DNA from: DASSSY01 sp035708205
GTDB taxonomy: Bacteria; Bacteroidota; Bacteroidia; Chitinophagales; Chitinophagaceae
Assembly (NCBI GenBank): GCA_035708205.1
Contig: DASSSY010000003.1
Location: 1-64,000 of the forward strand
Direction: 5' to 3'
DNA: 64,000 nt
The notes below the pieces were generated by a model that did no database searches, had not been told where the DNA came from, and saw only the letters and a program-made list of their open reading frames with translations. This document shows, piece after piece, positions 57,112 through 64,000 of the stretch. The position numbers were made by a program, and so were the translations under genes. Numbering within the stretch: the first letter of the stretch is position 1; the number at the start of each line of letters is the position of its first letter.

Positions 57112-57309
57112 AAGGCAAAATTACTAAAAAGCCGCTCATAAACATTGATTTGGCGGAAGTTTTCAGGCAGGAAGACTAACAACACCATCCGGAGGTGATT
57201 GCGTTCTCTGCCTTAACGGGCAGAAAGCTGTCAAAAAGATATTGAGGAAATGGCATTAAAACCGCCTACCTGTTCCCGTTTCTTGTGATGAAATATATTT
57301 CCCACATTT

Positions 57310-57681
57310 TTAAGGTTTTAAGGTTAACAGCTCGAGGTCGATCCTTTCACAGGAAGATGCCTGTACAAAAAAAGTCCCGGACCACTGACCGGTTTCGCAT
57401 CCTGAAATTCTCGCGACATAAACATGATCTCCGGCAGATAGATCTGAAACAAAAGTGTTTGCATCACCTGCTTCAGGAATCCGGGATAAAGGCAAACACG
57501 AATTCGTCAGTTTGCCTTTATATTGGTTATCGATAAAGATAGAAACACTATCTATTTTACAGTTAGCGGCAACAAAGGCATCCGAATAGAAGAGCGCCCG
57601 GCCCGTTTTCATATCTGTTTTATTGATTTTACAACATGGACCTATTAATAATATAGTAAAGACTAAAGTTATAGACTTCAT
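57310..57681 (-). CDS. Small putative lipoprotein
   Basis: A 123-residue protein. The signal ends at a probable lipobox LIGPCC near residue 16. The mature part (SVSIFIDNQYKGKLTNSCLP..., DLSAGDHVYVARIS..., GQWSGTFFVQASSCERIDLELL) resembles PEGA-like beta-sandwich domains common in Bacteroidota surface proteins. Two to three further Cys may pair. Single gene with no operon neighbours. Confidence 0.65.
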   Translation of the reverse strand: MKSITLVFTILLIGPCCKINKTDMKTGRALFYSDAFVAANCKIDSVSIFIDNQYKGKLTNSCLPLSRIPEAGDANTFVSDLSAGDHVYVARISGCETGQWSGTFFVQASSCERIDLELLTLKP

Positions 57682-57945
57682 ATTTTTTTAATTTATTGAA
57701 AATGAAATTGCTTTGACAACATTATTGAATTAACGGGGCGAAAAACACGTCCGTACATCTTACTGTGGGGGCTCCACCAATGCAGAACCGGATTTAGAAT
57801 GCCTGCTTTAAAAAATTGCAAGAAGCGGGCAGGCTTCATGATCTCCCGGTGATAATGGTAATAAGGGTTCCGGGAAACCAAAAGTCATGCTGAAAGGCTG
57901 GCTGCCCCGGGCAAAAGGTCCGTCATCACCCTGGAGAAGGAACGA

Positions 57946-58731
57946 TTACAAGGTAAGCCAGACTTTCCCTTTCGTTTCCATCAGCGGGTAAACCTTTATT
58001 GGCTTATTAGCAGGTCCCACGTTTACAGCTCCGGTACGCGTATCAAATTGAGAACCATGCCAGGGGCACTGGACCGTTCCGCAAATCATAGATCCGCCGG
58101 CCAGATCGCCTCCCTTATGGCTGCAATGATCCGAAAAGGCGACATAGCCTTCCTCCGTTTTCCCGATGACAATCCGTTGGTGATTGACGTGGATTAATTT
58201 CATCTGGTTTGTCTTCAATTCGCCGACAGCGGCTACCTGCACGCGACCTTTCGTTTTTCCAAGGTATTCTTCTTTCCATTTACCCGCCTGCGCATAGCGC
58301 ACGTCCACACCAATCTGATTCCGGAAAACCAGTGTGCCGCCCAGCCACCCGGAAATAATAATTAAAATAACACCAATGATCTCCAGCCCGATGACCAGTA
58401 AAGCAAACATACCGAGAATGCTCCTGCAATATAAAGCCATGGCGAAAACAATAAGCATCACCACATTGATCAGGCCGTGTTTTGCCCCTCTTTTTTTTGC
58501 AGAGCTCTTGGGCGGTATGGAGCCGAAATAATCTACGATGCCCGGGATAGCGGTAATCAAACCGGCCACTATGCCCGCTATCTCCAGGTATTTACCCATC
58601 CGCCAGAAAAACGGGTTACCATTGGCGTAAGCCACCAGGTCAAAAATGAGGGTGCCAATAAAAAAGGCAATGGGGAAGCCCACCAGCATAGGATGCACCG
58701 GATGTCCCTTAATGTTTGCTTTACTTTTCAT
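57946..58731 (-). CDS. DUF2231 membrane domain fused to a Rieske [2Fe-2S] domain
   Basis: A 261-residue protein from ATG at 58731. The N-terminal half has four TM helices of the DUF2231 type (GHPVHPMLVGFPIAFFIGTLIFDLVAY and following). The C-terminal half is a Rieske domain with CSHKGGDL and CPWHGSQF, the C-x-H ... C-x2-H cluster ligands. The pairing suggests a membrane-bound electron-transfer or redox role. No partner is evident. The eight extra N-terminal residues available upstream look unneeded. Confidence 0.85.
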   Translation of the reverse strand: MKSKANIKGHPVHPMLVGFPIAFFIGTLIFDLVAYANGNPFFWRMGKYLEIAGIVAGLITAIPGIVDYFGSIPPKSSAKKRGAKHGLINVVMLIVFAMALYCRSILGMFALLVIGLEIIGVILIIISGWLGGTLVFRNQIGVDVRYAQAGKWKEEYLGKTKGRVQVAAVGELKTNQMKLIHVNHQRIVIGKTEEGYVAFSDHCSHKGGDLAGGSMICGTVQCPWHGSQFDTRTGAVNVGPANKPIKVYPLMETKGKVWLTL

Positions 58732-58939
58732 AAGAAAACTGTTTAAAATCAGCAAAAGATATTAAGAGAACATTTGAGAAAGGATATTGTTCATTGATTC
58801 CTTATGAATAAAGCAATAATGAAAATATTTTCAATATCTTAAAAGAATTGAGGGGCAAAATGTGAGAAATCATGGCAAGAAGAAGACAAGAAAAGGCAGC
58901 TTTTGGAATCATATTATAGCTCAATCAAAATTTAATCGC

Positions 58940-58947
58940 TACTTTTG
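58940..58947 (+). promoter_or_regulatory. Promoter -7 element TACTTTTG of fic, overlapping the first operator
   Basis: TACTTTTG matches TAnnTTTG and ends inside the first TGATAATATCA palindrome. No convincing -33 TTTG is found. Confidence 0.5.
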
Positions 58948-58969
58948 ATAATATCATTTGATACTATCA
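58946..58969. promoter_or_regulatory. Two operator-like palindromes upstream of fic
   Basis: TGATAATATCA at 58946-58956 and TGATACTATCA at 58959-58969 are perfect 11-base palindromes (TGATA-N-TATCA) with start-to-start spacing of 13 bases. Together they lie between the -7 element and the start codon (58975). That placement suits repression by a symmetric DNA-binding protein, possibly Fic itself through its C-terminal winged helix. Confidence 0.7.
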
Positions 58970-58974
58970 ATATA

Positions 58975-59931
58975 ATGAAGCCGCCTTACGCTATTACAGA
59001 TACTATATTAAACCTGATTGCTGCTATTTCAGAAAAGATAGGAGCAATTAATGCTACGCATTTATACAAGCCTCCTACAGAATTAAGAAAAAGGAACCGC
59101 ATTAAGACCATTCAATCATCTTTAGAAATCGAAGGTAATACGCTCACCGAAGAACAAATTACCGCTTTGTTAGAAAACAAAAGAGTAGTAGCTCCTAAAA
59201 AAGATATTCTCGAAGTGCAAAATGCGATTAAAGTATATGACCGGTTGCATCAGTTCAATCCCTATCAGCTAAAAGATTTAGAAAAAGCGCATAGCATTCT
59301 GATGAACGGATTAATTGATAATGCCGGAAAACTAAGAACTAAAAATATTGGCATTGTAAAAGGCTCCAACGTAAAGCACATAGCGCCTAACGGCACTATG
59401 GTCAGGGGCTTAATGAAAGACCTTTTTGATTACCTGAAAAAAGATAAAGACTTACTGCTCATAAAAAGCTGTGTATTTCATTATGAGTTTGAATTTATAC
59501 ATCCTTTTATGGACGGCAATGGCAGAATGGGCAGGTTGTGGCAGACATTAATTTTAATGCGACAATATCCTTTATTTGAATTTTTACCGATTGAACATTT
59601 GATAAAGCAACAGCAGGAACAGTATTATCATACACTTTCAGCATCCGATAAAAAAGGGGATTCAACTCCGTTCATCGCATTTATGCTTGGAGTCATTCTG
59701 AGCGCTTTAGAAGAGCTTTTACAATCTCAAAATAAAACACTTCGTACAGAAGACCGCATAGCCCTTTTTAAAGAAAAAATCGGTCAAAATAAATTTAACC
59801 GAAAAGATTATTTACAGAGCTTTAAAAACATTTCTGCACCTACTGCAAGCCGGGACTTGAGATGGGCTGTTGAGCAGGGAATTTTGAAAAAATCAGGAGC
59901 ACAAAGAATGACAGCGTACCAATATATTTAA
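58975..59931 (+). CDS. Fic-family protein with C-terminal winged-helix
   Basis: Fic proteins transfer AMP or other nucleotidyl groups to target proteins and some act as toxins. ATG at 58975 gives 318 residues. The Fic_N-type region covers about residues 20-110 and contains the inhibitory (S/T)xxxE(G/N)-like helix IQSSLEIEGNTLT near 45. The Fic motif is FIHPFMDGNGRMGRLW near 180 (HPFxDGNGRxGR). The C-terminal 55 residues (LFKEKIGQNKFNRKDYLQSFKNISAPTASRDLRW...) look like a winged helix. Two palindromes lie in the leader, so autorepression is likely. The region is AT-rich. Confidence 0.88.
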   Translation: MKPPYAITDTILNLIAAISEKIGAINATHLYKPPTELRKRNRIKTIQSSLEIEGNTLTEEQITALLENKRVVAPKKDILEVQNAIKVYDRLHQFNPYQLKDLEKAHSILMNGLIDNAGKLRTKNIGIVKGSNVKHIAPNGTMVRGLMKDLFDYLKKDKDLLLIKSCVFHYEFEFIHPFMDGNGRMGRLWQTLILMRQYPLFEFLPIEHLIKQQQEQYYHTLSASDKKGDSTPFIAFMLGVILSALEELLQSQNKTLRTEDRIALFKEKIGQNKFNRKDYLQSFKNISAPTASRDLRWAVEQGILKKSGAQRMTAYQYI

Positions 59932-59963
59932 GTGCAGGACGACTATTTACGAGACGATACAGC

Positions 59964-60844
59964 TTACAGCGCCTGCTTAATCAGGCTCATAAGGTACTCC
60001 AGGTTAGCGGTATTTTTTACGATAATTTCATAGTCGCCGTTACCCCAATGACCAATAGAGGAAGCATCTCTTGTTAGTTTTTCGGGTCGTCAAGTTGGCC
60101 TCTTTTTAGATTTATCCATAATTTAAGTTGATTTTTAAGCACGGATAAATCACAAATAATCTTATTCTCTTTCCTAAAGGAAATTCGAACTTTTAGTGGT
60201 CTAATTTCTATTTCTTGTGAAAGATTCAAAATCGCGTCCTTAAAGACCTCATAGAGTTCTTTTATATCATCCGGTTTGCCTTCCAGATGCTCTTCTTCAG
60301 TATAGACTTTTATCTCTTTGGCCACCTTGCTGATTTCCGAATCCTCGTTTTGTTGTACTTGTTTAATGCTGGGCGCAGATTTGGATTTTTTTATCGGATT
60401 GATGACCACCACATCGTTTTCGAACTGCTTGATTTCCCATAATTCAATGGCCAAATCCTTAAAATTGGACGATTGTTTTTGAAAATCAGTAAAAGACGGC
60501 GACACAAAAATAATTTTGCTTTGCGACCAATCCACATCGTTTCGCCTCAGGTTGCCTTGTTGGGTTTCGTTGTATTCGACAATAAAATCCGCCTTGTATT
60601 CCAGCATCAGGTTGAGATAAGACACGCCTTGGTCAACAACGCTGTAATTTTGACTGCGCTTGTATTCAATAATCACAAAAGCTTTGCTTTCTTCATCAAA
60701 AGCCAACGTATCAATGCGATTGCTTTTTATGATAAACTCAGACTTAATCATTTTGAGATTAGTGATAAGAGCTAAGTTTTGCTCAAAGAGTTTTTGAATA
60801 TCCTTTTCTAACTTAAAGGTCGTGATTTTCCTATTAGTAAAGAC
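59964..60844 (-). pseudogene. Broken DUF5655-type gene with PD-(D/E)XK core
   Basis: Read on the minus strand, similarity to the DUF5655/PD-(D/E)XK protein family covers almost its whole length. [15 protein letters not shown] precedes the nuclease core RIDTLAFDEESKAFVIIEYKRSQN (Asp, then E-x-K), then WSQSKIIFVSP, then [14 protein letters not shown] and a stop at 60074. The expected end ([18 protein letters not shown]...LMSLIKQAL) continues in another frame to 59964, implying a one-base loss near 60080. The 5' end lacks a start codon and stops at a TAG near 60845. I infer truncation plus a frameshift. An ATG-initiated fragment (60751) may still be made. Confidence 0.8.
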
Positions 60845-60929
60845 TATTTCAAAGCATCTAAGATAAGTCGCAATGCTTCATGTCCATGTGGATCAGGTAA
60901 AAAGTACAAACGCTGTTGTGGAAAGTAAT
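60840..60929 (+). pseudogene. SEC-C motif gene remnant
   Basis: A plus-strand frame ends in [18 protein letters not shown] then TAA at 60927-60929. This is the SEC-C zinc-binding motif (C-x-C-x8-C-C) as at the end of SecA and many small proteins. Only about 30 codons remain. The upstream part reads as the DUF5655 relic in reverse, so the gene was cut at about 60840. Confidence 0.75.
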
Positions 60930-60964
60930 AAAGTCCAAGAAATTTATAAACAGTAAATTGTAAA

Positions 60965-61210
60965 TTACCGCGTTCCATCATCTTTTCTTAACCTATAAGA
61001 TTCTACCTGTGCATTTAGGATGTTGGATAAAAAAGCATGTGAAAAATGAAAAACCTGATTGGTTGGAAAAATATAAACCATCTTCTCCAGATACCAATGG
61101 GCATGTTTAGTATAGGAGAAGTCTTCAAAATTATATACGCTTTTATTTGTTTTTATAAAGTTTAGGATAGCATTTCCTTCTCGCTGTTCGTGATGTTGTC
61201 CGTACCCCAT
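60965..61210 (-). CDS. Short hypothetical protein beside the IS3 end
   Basis: An 81-residue frame (MGYGQHHEQREGNAILNFIKTNKS...ESYRLRKDDGTR) starting at 61210, six bases outside the IS3 inverted repeat. It shows no known motif. The position suggests the element inserted just upstream of, or inside, an older gene. It could be a spurious frame. Confidence 0.35.
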   Translation of the reverse strand: MGYGQHHEQREGNAILNFIKTNKSVYNFEDFSYTKHAHWYLEKMVYIFPTNQVFHFSHAFLSNILNAQVESYRLRKDDGTR

Positions 61211-61215
61211 AATTC

Positions 61216-61235
61216 AGACAATTTTTAAATAGACA
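61216..61235. repeat. IS3 terminal inverted repeat (left)
   Basis: AGACAATTTTTAAATAGACA, matching the complement of 62397-62416 at 16 of 20 bases. Confidence 0.8.
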
Positions 61236-61287
61236 GCATTGGTTTTTGGCCTATAAACCCTGAGCCTGAAAATAAAAAAAAGATCAT

Positions 61288-62064
61288 TTATTCCACTAAT
61301 TGGTTTTTCCATTCTAAGGGTGTTTTATTATTTAGTCCTTCATGAGGTCTTTGAGTGTTATATTCTTTTATCCAATTTTTTGTCAGTTCCCTGACTTCAT
61401 ACAGCTCAAAAAAAGCATAAGCATCTAATATTTCCCTCCTGAAGGTTCCGTTAAAGCGTTCTATATATCCATTCTGCATTGGCCTGCCAGGTTGTGTGTA
61501 TTGAATGTTTATTTGTTGGTCTGCACACCATGATTCAAAATCCTTAGAAGTAAATTCGGGCCCGTTATCTACCCATATCTGCTTCGGCTTGCCTTTTTGT
61601 TCGATTACCCGTTCCAATGTCCGGACCACTCTTTTGGCACACAGGGAAGTATCTACTTCAATAGCCAGGGCTTCCCGGTTACAGTCATCAATGATATTGA
61701 GCGTCCTGAACCTGCGGCCACAAACCAGGCTGTCACTCATAAAATCCATGCTCCAGCTTTGGTTAAGCCCTGCCGGTTGTATCAGCGGCTGCTTTACCCG
61801 GGATGGCAATCTGCTTTTGCCTCTTCTTCGTTTGTTCAATTTAAGCAACTTATATACCCGGTATACTTTTTTATGGTTCCACAAATGACCGCTTCTGCGC
61901 AGATATGCAAACAGCTTTCTGAAGCCATAGTTAGGATGGTTGTCCGCCAGCTGCTGTAAAGCAATGATGACTTCCTTATCATTCCTAAGGCTTTGGTAAT
62001 AATACTGGGATCGGGGCAAACCTGTCAATTTGCAGGCCCTGCTGATGCTTAGCTTATATTCCAC
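61288..62064 (-). CDS. IS3-family transposase OrfB (integrase core)
   Basis: A 258-residue DDE recombinase: an HTH_21-type N-terminus (GFRKLFAYLRRSGHLWNHKKVYRVYKLL), then the rve core with D in WSMDFMSD, D in WVDNGPEFTS, and E in the GYIERFNGTFRREI segment, the DDE triad. It is normally made as an OrfAB fusion by -1 frameshifting, so its own GTG start (62064) may be little used. The frame opens further upstream (LGPCRKRQLTSEIVVEYKLS), as fusion requires. Confidence 0.9.
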   Translation of the reverse strand: MEYKLSISRACKLTGLPRSQYYYQSLRNDKEVIIALQQLADNHPNYGFRKLFAYLRRSGHLWNHKKVYRVYKLLKLNKRRRGKSRLPSRVKQPLIQPAGLNQSWSMDFMSDSLVCGRRFRTLNIIDDCNREALAIEVDTSLCAKRVVRTLERVIEQKGKPKQIWVDNGPEFTSKDFESWCADQQINIQYTQPGRPMQNGYIERFNGTFRREILDAYAFFELYEVRELTKNWIKEYNTQRPHEGLNNKTPLEWKNQLVE

Positions 62065-62078
62065 TACAATCTCCGATG

Positions 62079-62369
62079 TCAGTTGCCTTTTCCGGCAGGG
62101 CCCCAGCCTTTTTTTGTGATCACATCTTTTAAAATGTTATGATCCATACTTAACTCCGCATACATACGCTGTAGTCGCGCATGGGCGGCTTCCAGGTCTT
62201 TCAACTTCCTTAAATCTGAAGATTCCATGCCTCCATATTTGGATCGCCAGTTGTAAAAGGTAGGCCGGGATATACCCAGATCACGGCAAATGTCTTCTGC
62301 GCTCCGCCCGCTTTCATGCTCTTTTAGCGCTTTGATAATTTGCGTTTCGCTAAATCGTGTCTTTCTCAT
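62079..62369 (-). CDS. IS3-family transposase OrfA (HTH)
   Basis: A 96-residue HTH_Tnp_1-type DNA-binding protein: RKTRFSETQIIKALKEHESGRSAEDICRDLGISRPTFYNWRSKYGG, with a leucine-zipper-like stretch LRKLKDLEAAHARLQRMYAEL. It ends ITKKGWGPAGKGN in frame 0; slippage gives the OrfAB transposase. Confidence 0.9.
   Translation of the reverse strand: MRKTRFSETQIIKALKEHESGRSAEDICRDLGISRPTFYNWRSKYGGMESSDLRKLKDLEAAHARLQRMYAELSMDHNILKDVITKKGWGPAGKGN
62109..62115 (-). promoter_or_regulatory. Programmed -1 frameshift site AAAAAAA between orfA and orfB
   Basis: The minus strand reads ACA AAA AAA GGC TGG in the orfA frame. A -1 slip on A-AAA-AAA gives AAA AAA AGG CTG GGG, joining the orfB frame. The position is near the end of orfA, as usual in IS3 elements. 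Confidence 0.75.
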
Positions 62370-62396
62370 TTTTACAAGTTTAAAATTATAGATTTT

Positions 62397-62416
62397 TGTC
62401 TAATTTTAAACTGTCT
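62397..62416. repeat. IS3 terminal inverted repeat (right)
   Basis: TGTCTAATTTTAAACTGTCT, the partner of 61216-61235. Confidence 0.8.
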
Positions 62417-62470
62417 TATTTTTAGGGATACTGACAATGTTAGCGGAGCGCATCGCGAACGGATAATAAA

Positions 62471-62488
62471 GCGGAATTTAAATTCCGC
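62471..62488. repeat. Perfect 18-base palindrome
   Basis: GCGGAATTTAAATTCCGC is exactly self-complementary with no loop, which suits a protein-binding site better than an RNA hairpin. Confidence 0.7.
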
Positions 62489-62545
62489 ATAACCCAGCTT
62501 CGGAATGCCCTGCGGAACATTCCAAAGAGCAGAAATTCTATTTGA

Positions 62546-62609
62546 AATTATACCTTATCGGGTATAATTCCCAGTTTTTATGTAAAATTATACCCTATCG
62601 GGTATGATT
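62546..62609. promoter_or_regulatory. Pair of operator-like inverted repeats, 40 bases apart
   Basis: AATTATACC-TTATCG-GGTATAATT at 62546-62569 (perfect 9-base arms) and AATTATACC-CTATCG-GGTATGATT at 62586-62609 (one arm mismatch). The starts are 40 bases apart, about four helical turns, so bound proteins would face the same side. ATACC/GGTAT half-sites resemble operators of HipB-like Xre repressors, by analogy only. No HTH regulator gene is present in the window here. Confidence 0.6.
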
Positions 62610-62728
62610 TATTTCCCGATACAGAAAGTAACAAATATAGCTCCACCGATGCTTTGAGCAGATAAAATGACAACTTTATGCCTGAAAAGTGTGAAAGGAA
62701 AGGCTTTAAAGAGCAGGAAAAGTAAGAT

Positions 62729-63436
62729 TTAGTTTAAAGCAAGTGCTAACAAAAAATGATGTAGTGTGATTGCATTTGTATTTTCTCTATTACAAAATGA
62801 ACAATATCTACATATAGTTGCAGAATTAGAAACAGGTGTTAAATAGTCATTATTTGTCCAATTGGTTGCTTTGTTATCAACTTCTAATTTTATCCAAGAA
62901 TTTATCTTAGAATACCAATTAGGAATAGTATCATTTTGTATAAAAGCAATTATAGCAGATTCTTCTAAATGGCTACCATGCTTTTTATTTTTAAATCGTT
63001 CAATTCCTCCAGTATTTTTCGCTATTCCAATAACATATTCTTTTTCACTTCTGCTTGCTGAAATATTAGGGATTGGTAATCTTTTACACTCTATTTGAAA
63101 GAATGATTGAGTGGCAAAATTTTTTGTTTGATTATTCCATAATGTAACCCCTATATCTGGTTTGAAATTAGTTCCTTTATTTTCATCATCTTTTCCAAAA
63201 ATGAACTTATAAGGTAAATATGGGTTATAGTCATAAGAATGTCCATTAAAAAAAATTATCAGGTACTGATTAAGTAACTTTTCAACTTCATTTTCAGAAC
63301 TAATGTCATTATTTTTTAGTGCATTTGGAAACAGTGGTAAATAATTACAAATAAAATTTATTACCCCATCTATCAATGGTTTGATAGGTATAGTGGTATC
63401 TCCCGCAGGAATGGCATCAACTCTATTGCAAATCAT
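62729..63436 (-). CDS. PD-(D/E)XK nuclease-like protein
   Basis: A 235-residue protein with a restriction-nuclease-type core: E50 in a helix (SSENEVEKLL), D94 in FKPDIGVTLWN, and E116-C-K118 in FFQIECKRL, matching E...PD...E-x-K. The C-terminus has a Cys cluster (ICRYCSFC) followed by an HH pair, perhaps a metal site. It overlaps the upstream gene by ATGA (63433-63436), so both are probably translated together. I infer a nuclease of a restriction or related defence system. No known R-M specificity is recognised. Confidence 0.65.
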   Translation of the reverse strand: MICNRVDAIPAGDTTIPIKPLIDGVINFICNYLPLFPNALKNNDISSENEVEKLLNQYLIIFFNGHSYDYNPYLPYKFIFGKDDENKGTNFKPDIGVTLWNNQTKNFATQSFFQIECKRLPIPNISASRSEKEYVIGIAKNTGGIERFKNKKHGSHLEESAIIAFIQNDTIPNWYSKINSWIKLEVDNKATNWTNNDYLTPVSNSATICRYCSFCNRENTNAITLHHFLLALALN

Positions 63437-64000
63437 CTTTTTAATAAGTTTAGATTAATGATGTCTGCAATAGTGGTATCAACGTCAATCAAAGCTGATG
63501 TTTTTAGCCAATATCTTAATTGTTTTGGTTTAATGATAAAAACCTTATTCTGACTATGTATTATAGATATTTTTTTTATGCTTACACTTTTCTTTTTATC
63601 GCTGATTAAGGAGGACAGATTAACTGTTTTATCGGTAATTACTTCAACTTCCTGATTTTCTATTTTACCATATTGAAAACACAAAATGAAACACGCAGGT
63701 GTATTATAGAATGCTTTTAAAGAAAAGTTTTTACTATTTGTTTGATAAATCGAGTTGATTGCTTCTAAATATATGTTGGAATAGTTTAGCAGGTCGTTAG
63801 GAATTACTTCATTTCTTTTAATGCGAATTTCTTTATTAGTTAAAGAATTTTCACCCTGCCCAAATTCACTTATTTTATAATTAGCAATATCACTTACTAC
63901 AATTAAATCTGCCTTTGATAGTGTATTATCATTAATTATTGGTAGGTTTAAAAAATCTGATTTTAATACATCATAAGGCCTGTCTAATCCTTGTCTTGTA
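63433..64000 (-). CDS. Unidentified protein, N-terminus beyond the window
   Basis: The minus-strand frame is open from the window end to the stop at 63433, giving at least 188 residues with no start codon needed inside. It begins TRQGLDRPYDVLKSDFLNLPI and ends KPKQLRYWLKTSALIDVDTTIADIINLNLLKR. I do not recognise the family. The opening stretch resembles C-terminal parts of some DNA methylases of restriction systems, but this is a guess. It is coupled by a 4-base overlap to the nuclease gene. Confidence 0.6.
   Translation of the reverse strand, partial: TRQGLDRPYDVLKSDFLNLPIINDNTLSKADLIVVSDIANYKISEFGQGENSLTNKEIRIKRNEVIPNDLLNYSNIYLEAINSIYQTNSKNFSLKAFYNTPACFILCFQYGKIENQEVEVITDKTVNLSSLISDKKKSVSIKKISIIHSQNKVFIIKPKQLRYWLKTSALIDVDTTIADIINLNLLKR

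Larger units (their letters stand above)
61215..62417 (-). mobile_element. IS3-family insertion sequence of about 1.2 kb
   Basis: The element carries orfA and orfB on the minus strand with a slippery A7 run between. The terminal inverted repeats at 61216-61235 and 62397-62416 match at 16 of 20 positions. A possible 3-base target duplication, ATT, flanks the outer bases (61212-61214 and 62418-62420). Both orfs are intact, so it may be active. End positions could shift by a few bases. Confidence 0.85.
62418..62728. other. Non-coding region with palindromes between the IS3 and the nuclease gene
   Basis: No gene is seen in these 311 bases. It holds an 18-base perfect palindrome (62471-62488), a short inverted repeat GGAATG/CATTCC (62502-62523) and two similar operator-like inverted repeats (62546-62609). 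Confidence 0.6.

Noticed and set aside
57693..57881. 62-residue minus-strand frame
   Set aside because: No RBS, motif or conserved composition visible. Probably a chance frame.
58873..58920. 15-codon frame MARRRQEKAAFGIIL before fic
   Set aside because: Too short, no homology or regulatory logic.
62429..62530. Possible attC-like integron site in the palindromic stretch
   Set aside because: No pair of RYYYAAC/GTTRRRY core sites could be found at the right positions.
58756..64000. CRISPR array or tRNA-linked integration site in the accessory region
   Set aside because: No regularly spaced repeats, no tRNA gene and no integrase other than the IS3 transposase were found.

Overview
The window looks like a chromosomal segment from a member of the Bacteroidota, most likely the Chitinophagaceae or a close relative. 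This rests on four observations. Many genes carry the Bacteroidota-type promoter (TTTG, about 19-20 bases, TAnnTTTG) instead of a -35/-10 pair. Two products look like type IX secretion (T9SS) or surface proteins. An S46 dipeptidyl-peptidase is present. Several families typical of the phylum occur (GH3-like adenylating enzyme, DUF4834, DUF4271, DUF3822 next to rsmD). No tRNA, rRNA or CRISPR array was recognised.

Left edge to 8.8 kb: the N-terminal 903 residues of a large secreted beta-propeller protein run off the left edge. They are followed by a GH3-family gene, accC, yebC, a hotdog thioesterase and glyA. A strong bidirectional terminator follows glyA. 8.8-16.5 kb: a minus-strand cluster reads EamA transporter, TolC-like channel, membrane-fusion lipoprotein, RND pump, response regulator, histidine kinase. 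It looks like a self-regulated tripartite efflux operon. 16.7-34.6 kb: mixed housekeeping and envelope genes, namely a PAP2 phosphatase, a glycosyltransferase, a beta-helix lipoprotein, a TlpA-like thioredoxin, gmk, uvrB, an orphan ABC ATPase, a CBS protein, a hydrolase, an acetyltransferase, an ECF sigma factor with a Zn-finger/TPR membrane partner, a GT-C-like protein, an enoyl-CoA hydratase, phoH, a CLC protein and a DedA protein.

34.6-58.7 kb: a gene-poor stretch with two hairpins precedes rpsO. After it come GT2, rsmG, yihY-like, DUF3822 and rsmD, an M43 metalloprotease with a T9SS tail, an ECF sigma factor, a lipid-exporter-type ABC protein, an NlpC/P60 protein, hemD and DUF4271. Then come lpxH, sixA-like, a sugar-kinase/RapZ-C fusion, the S46 peptidase, rplM-rpsI-rpsB (no tsf next to it), a phosphopantetheinyl transferase, a PaaE-like reductase and a DUF2231/Rieske protein.

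58.8-64 kb is an AT-richer accessory region. It holds a Fic gene with two perfect operator-like palindromes in its leader, a broken DUF5655/PD-(D/E)XK gene fused to a SEC-C remnant, an IS3-family element of about 1.2 kb, and an orphan operator pair 40 bp apart. At the right edge are two overlapping genes, one a PD-(D/E)XK nuclease, that may belong to an unfinished restriction or defence locus. At least six genes appear to start with TTG because no usable ATG exists in frame.
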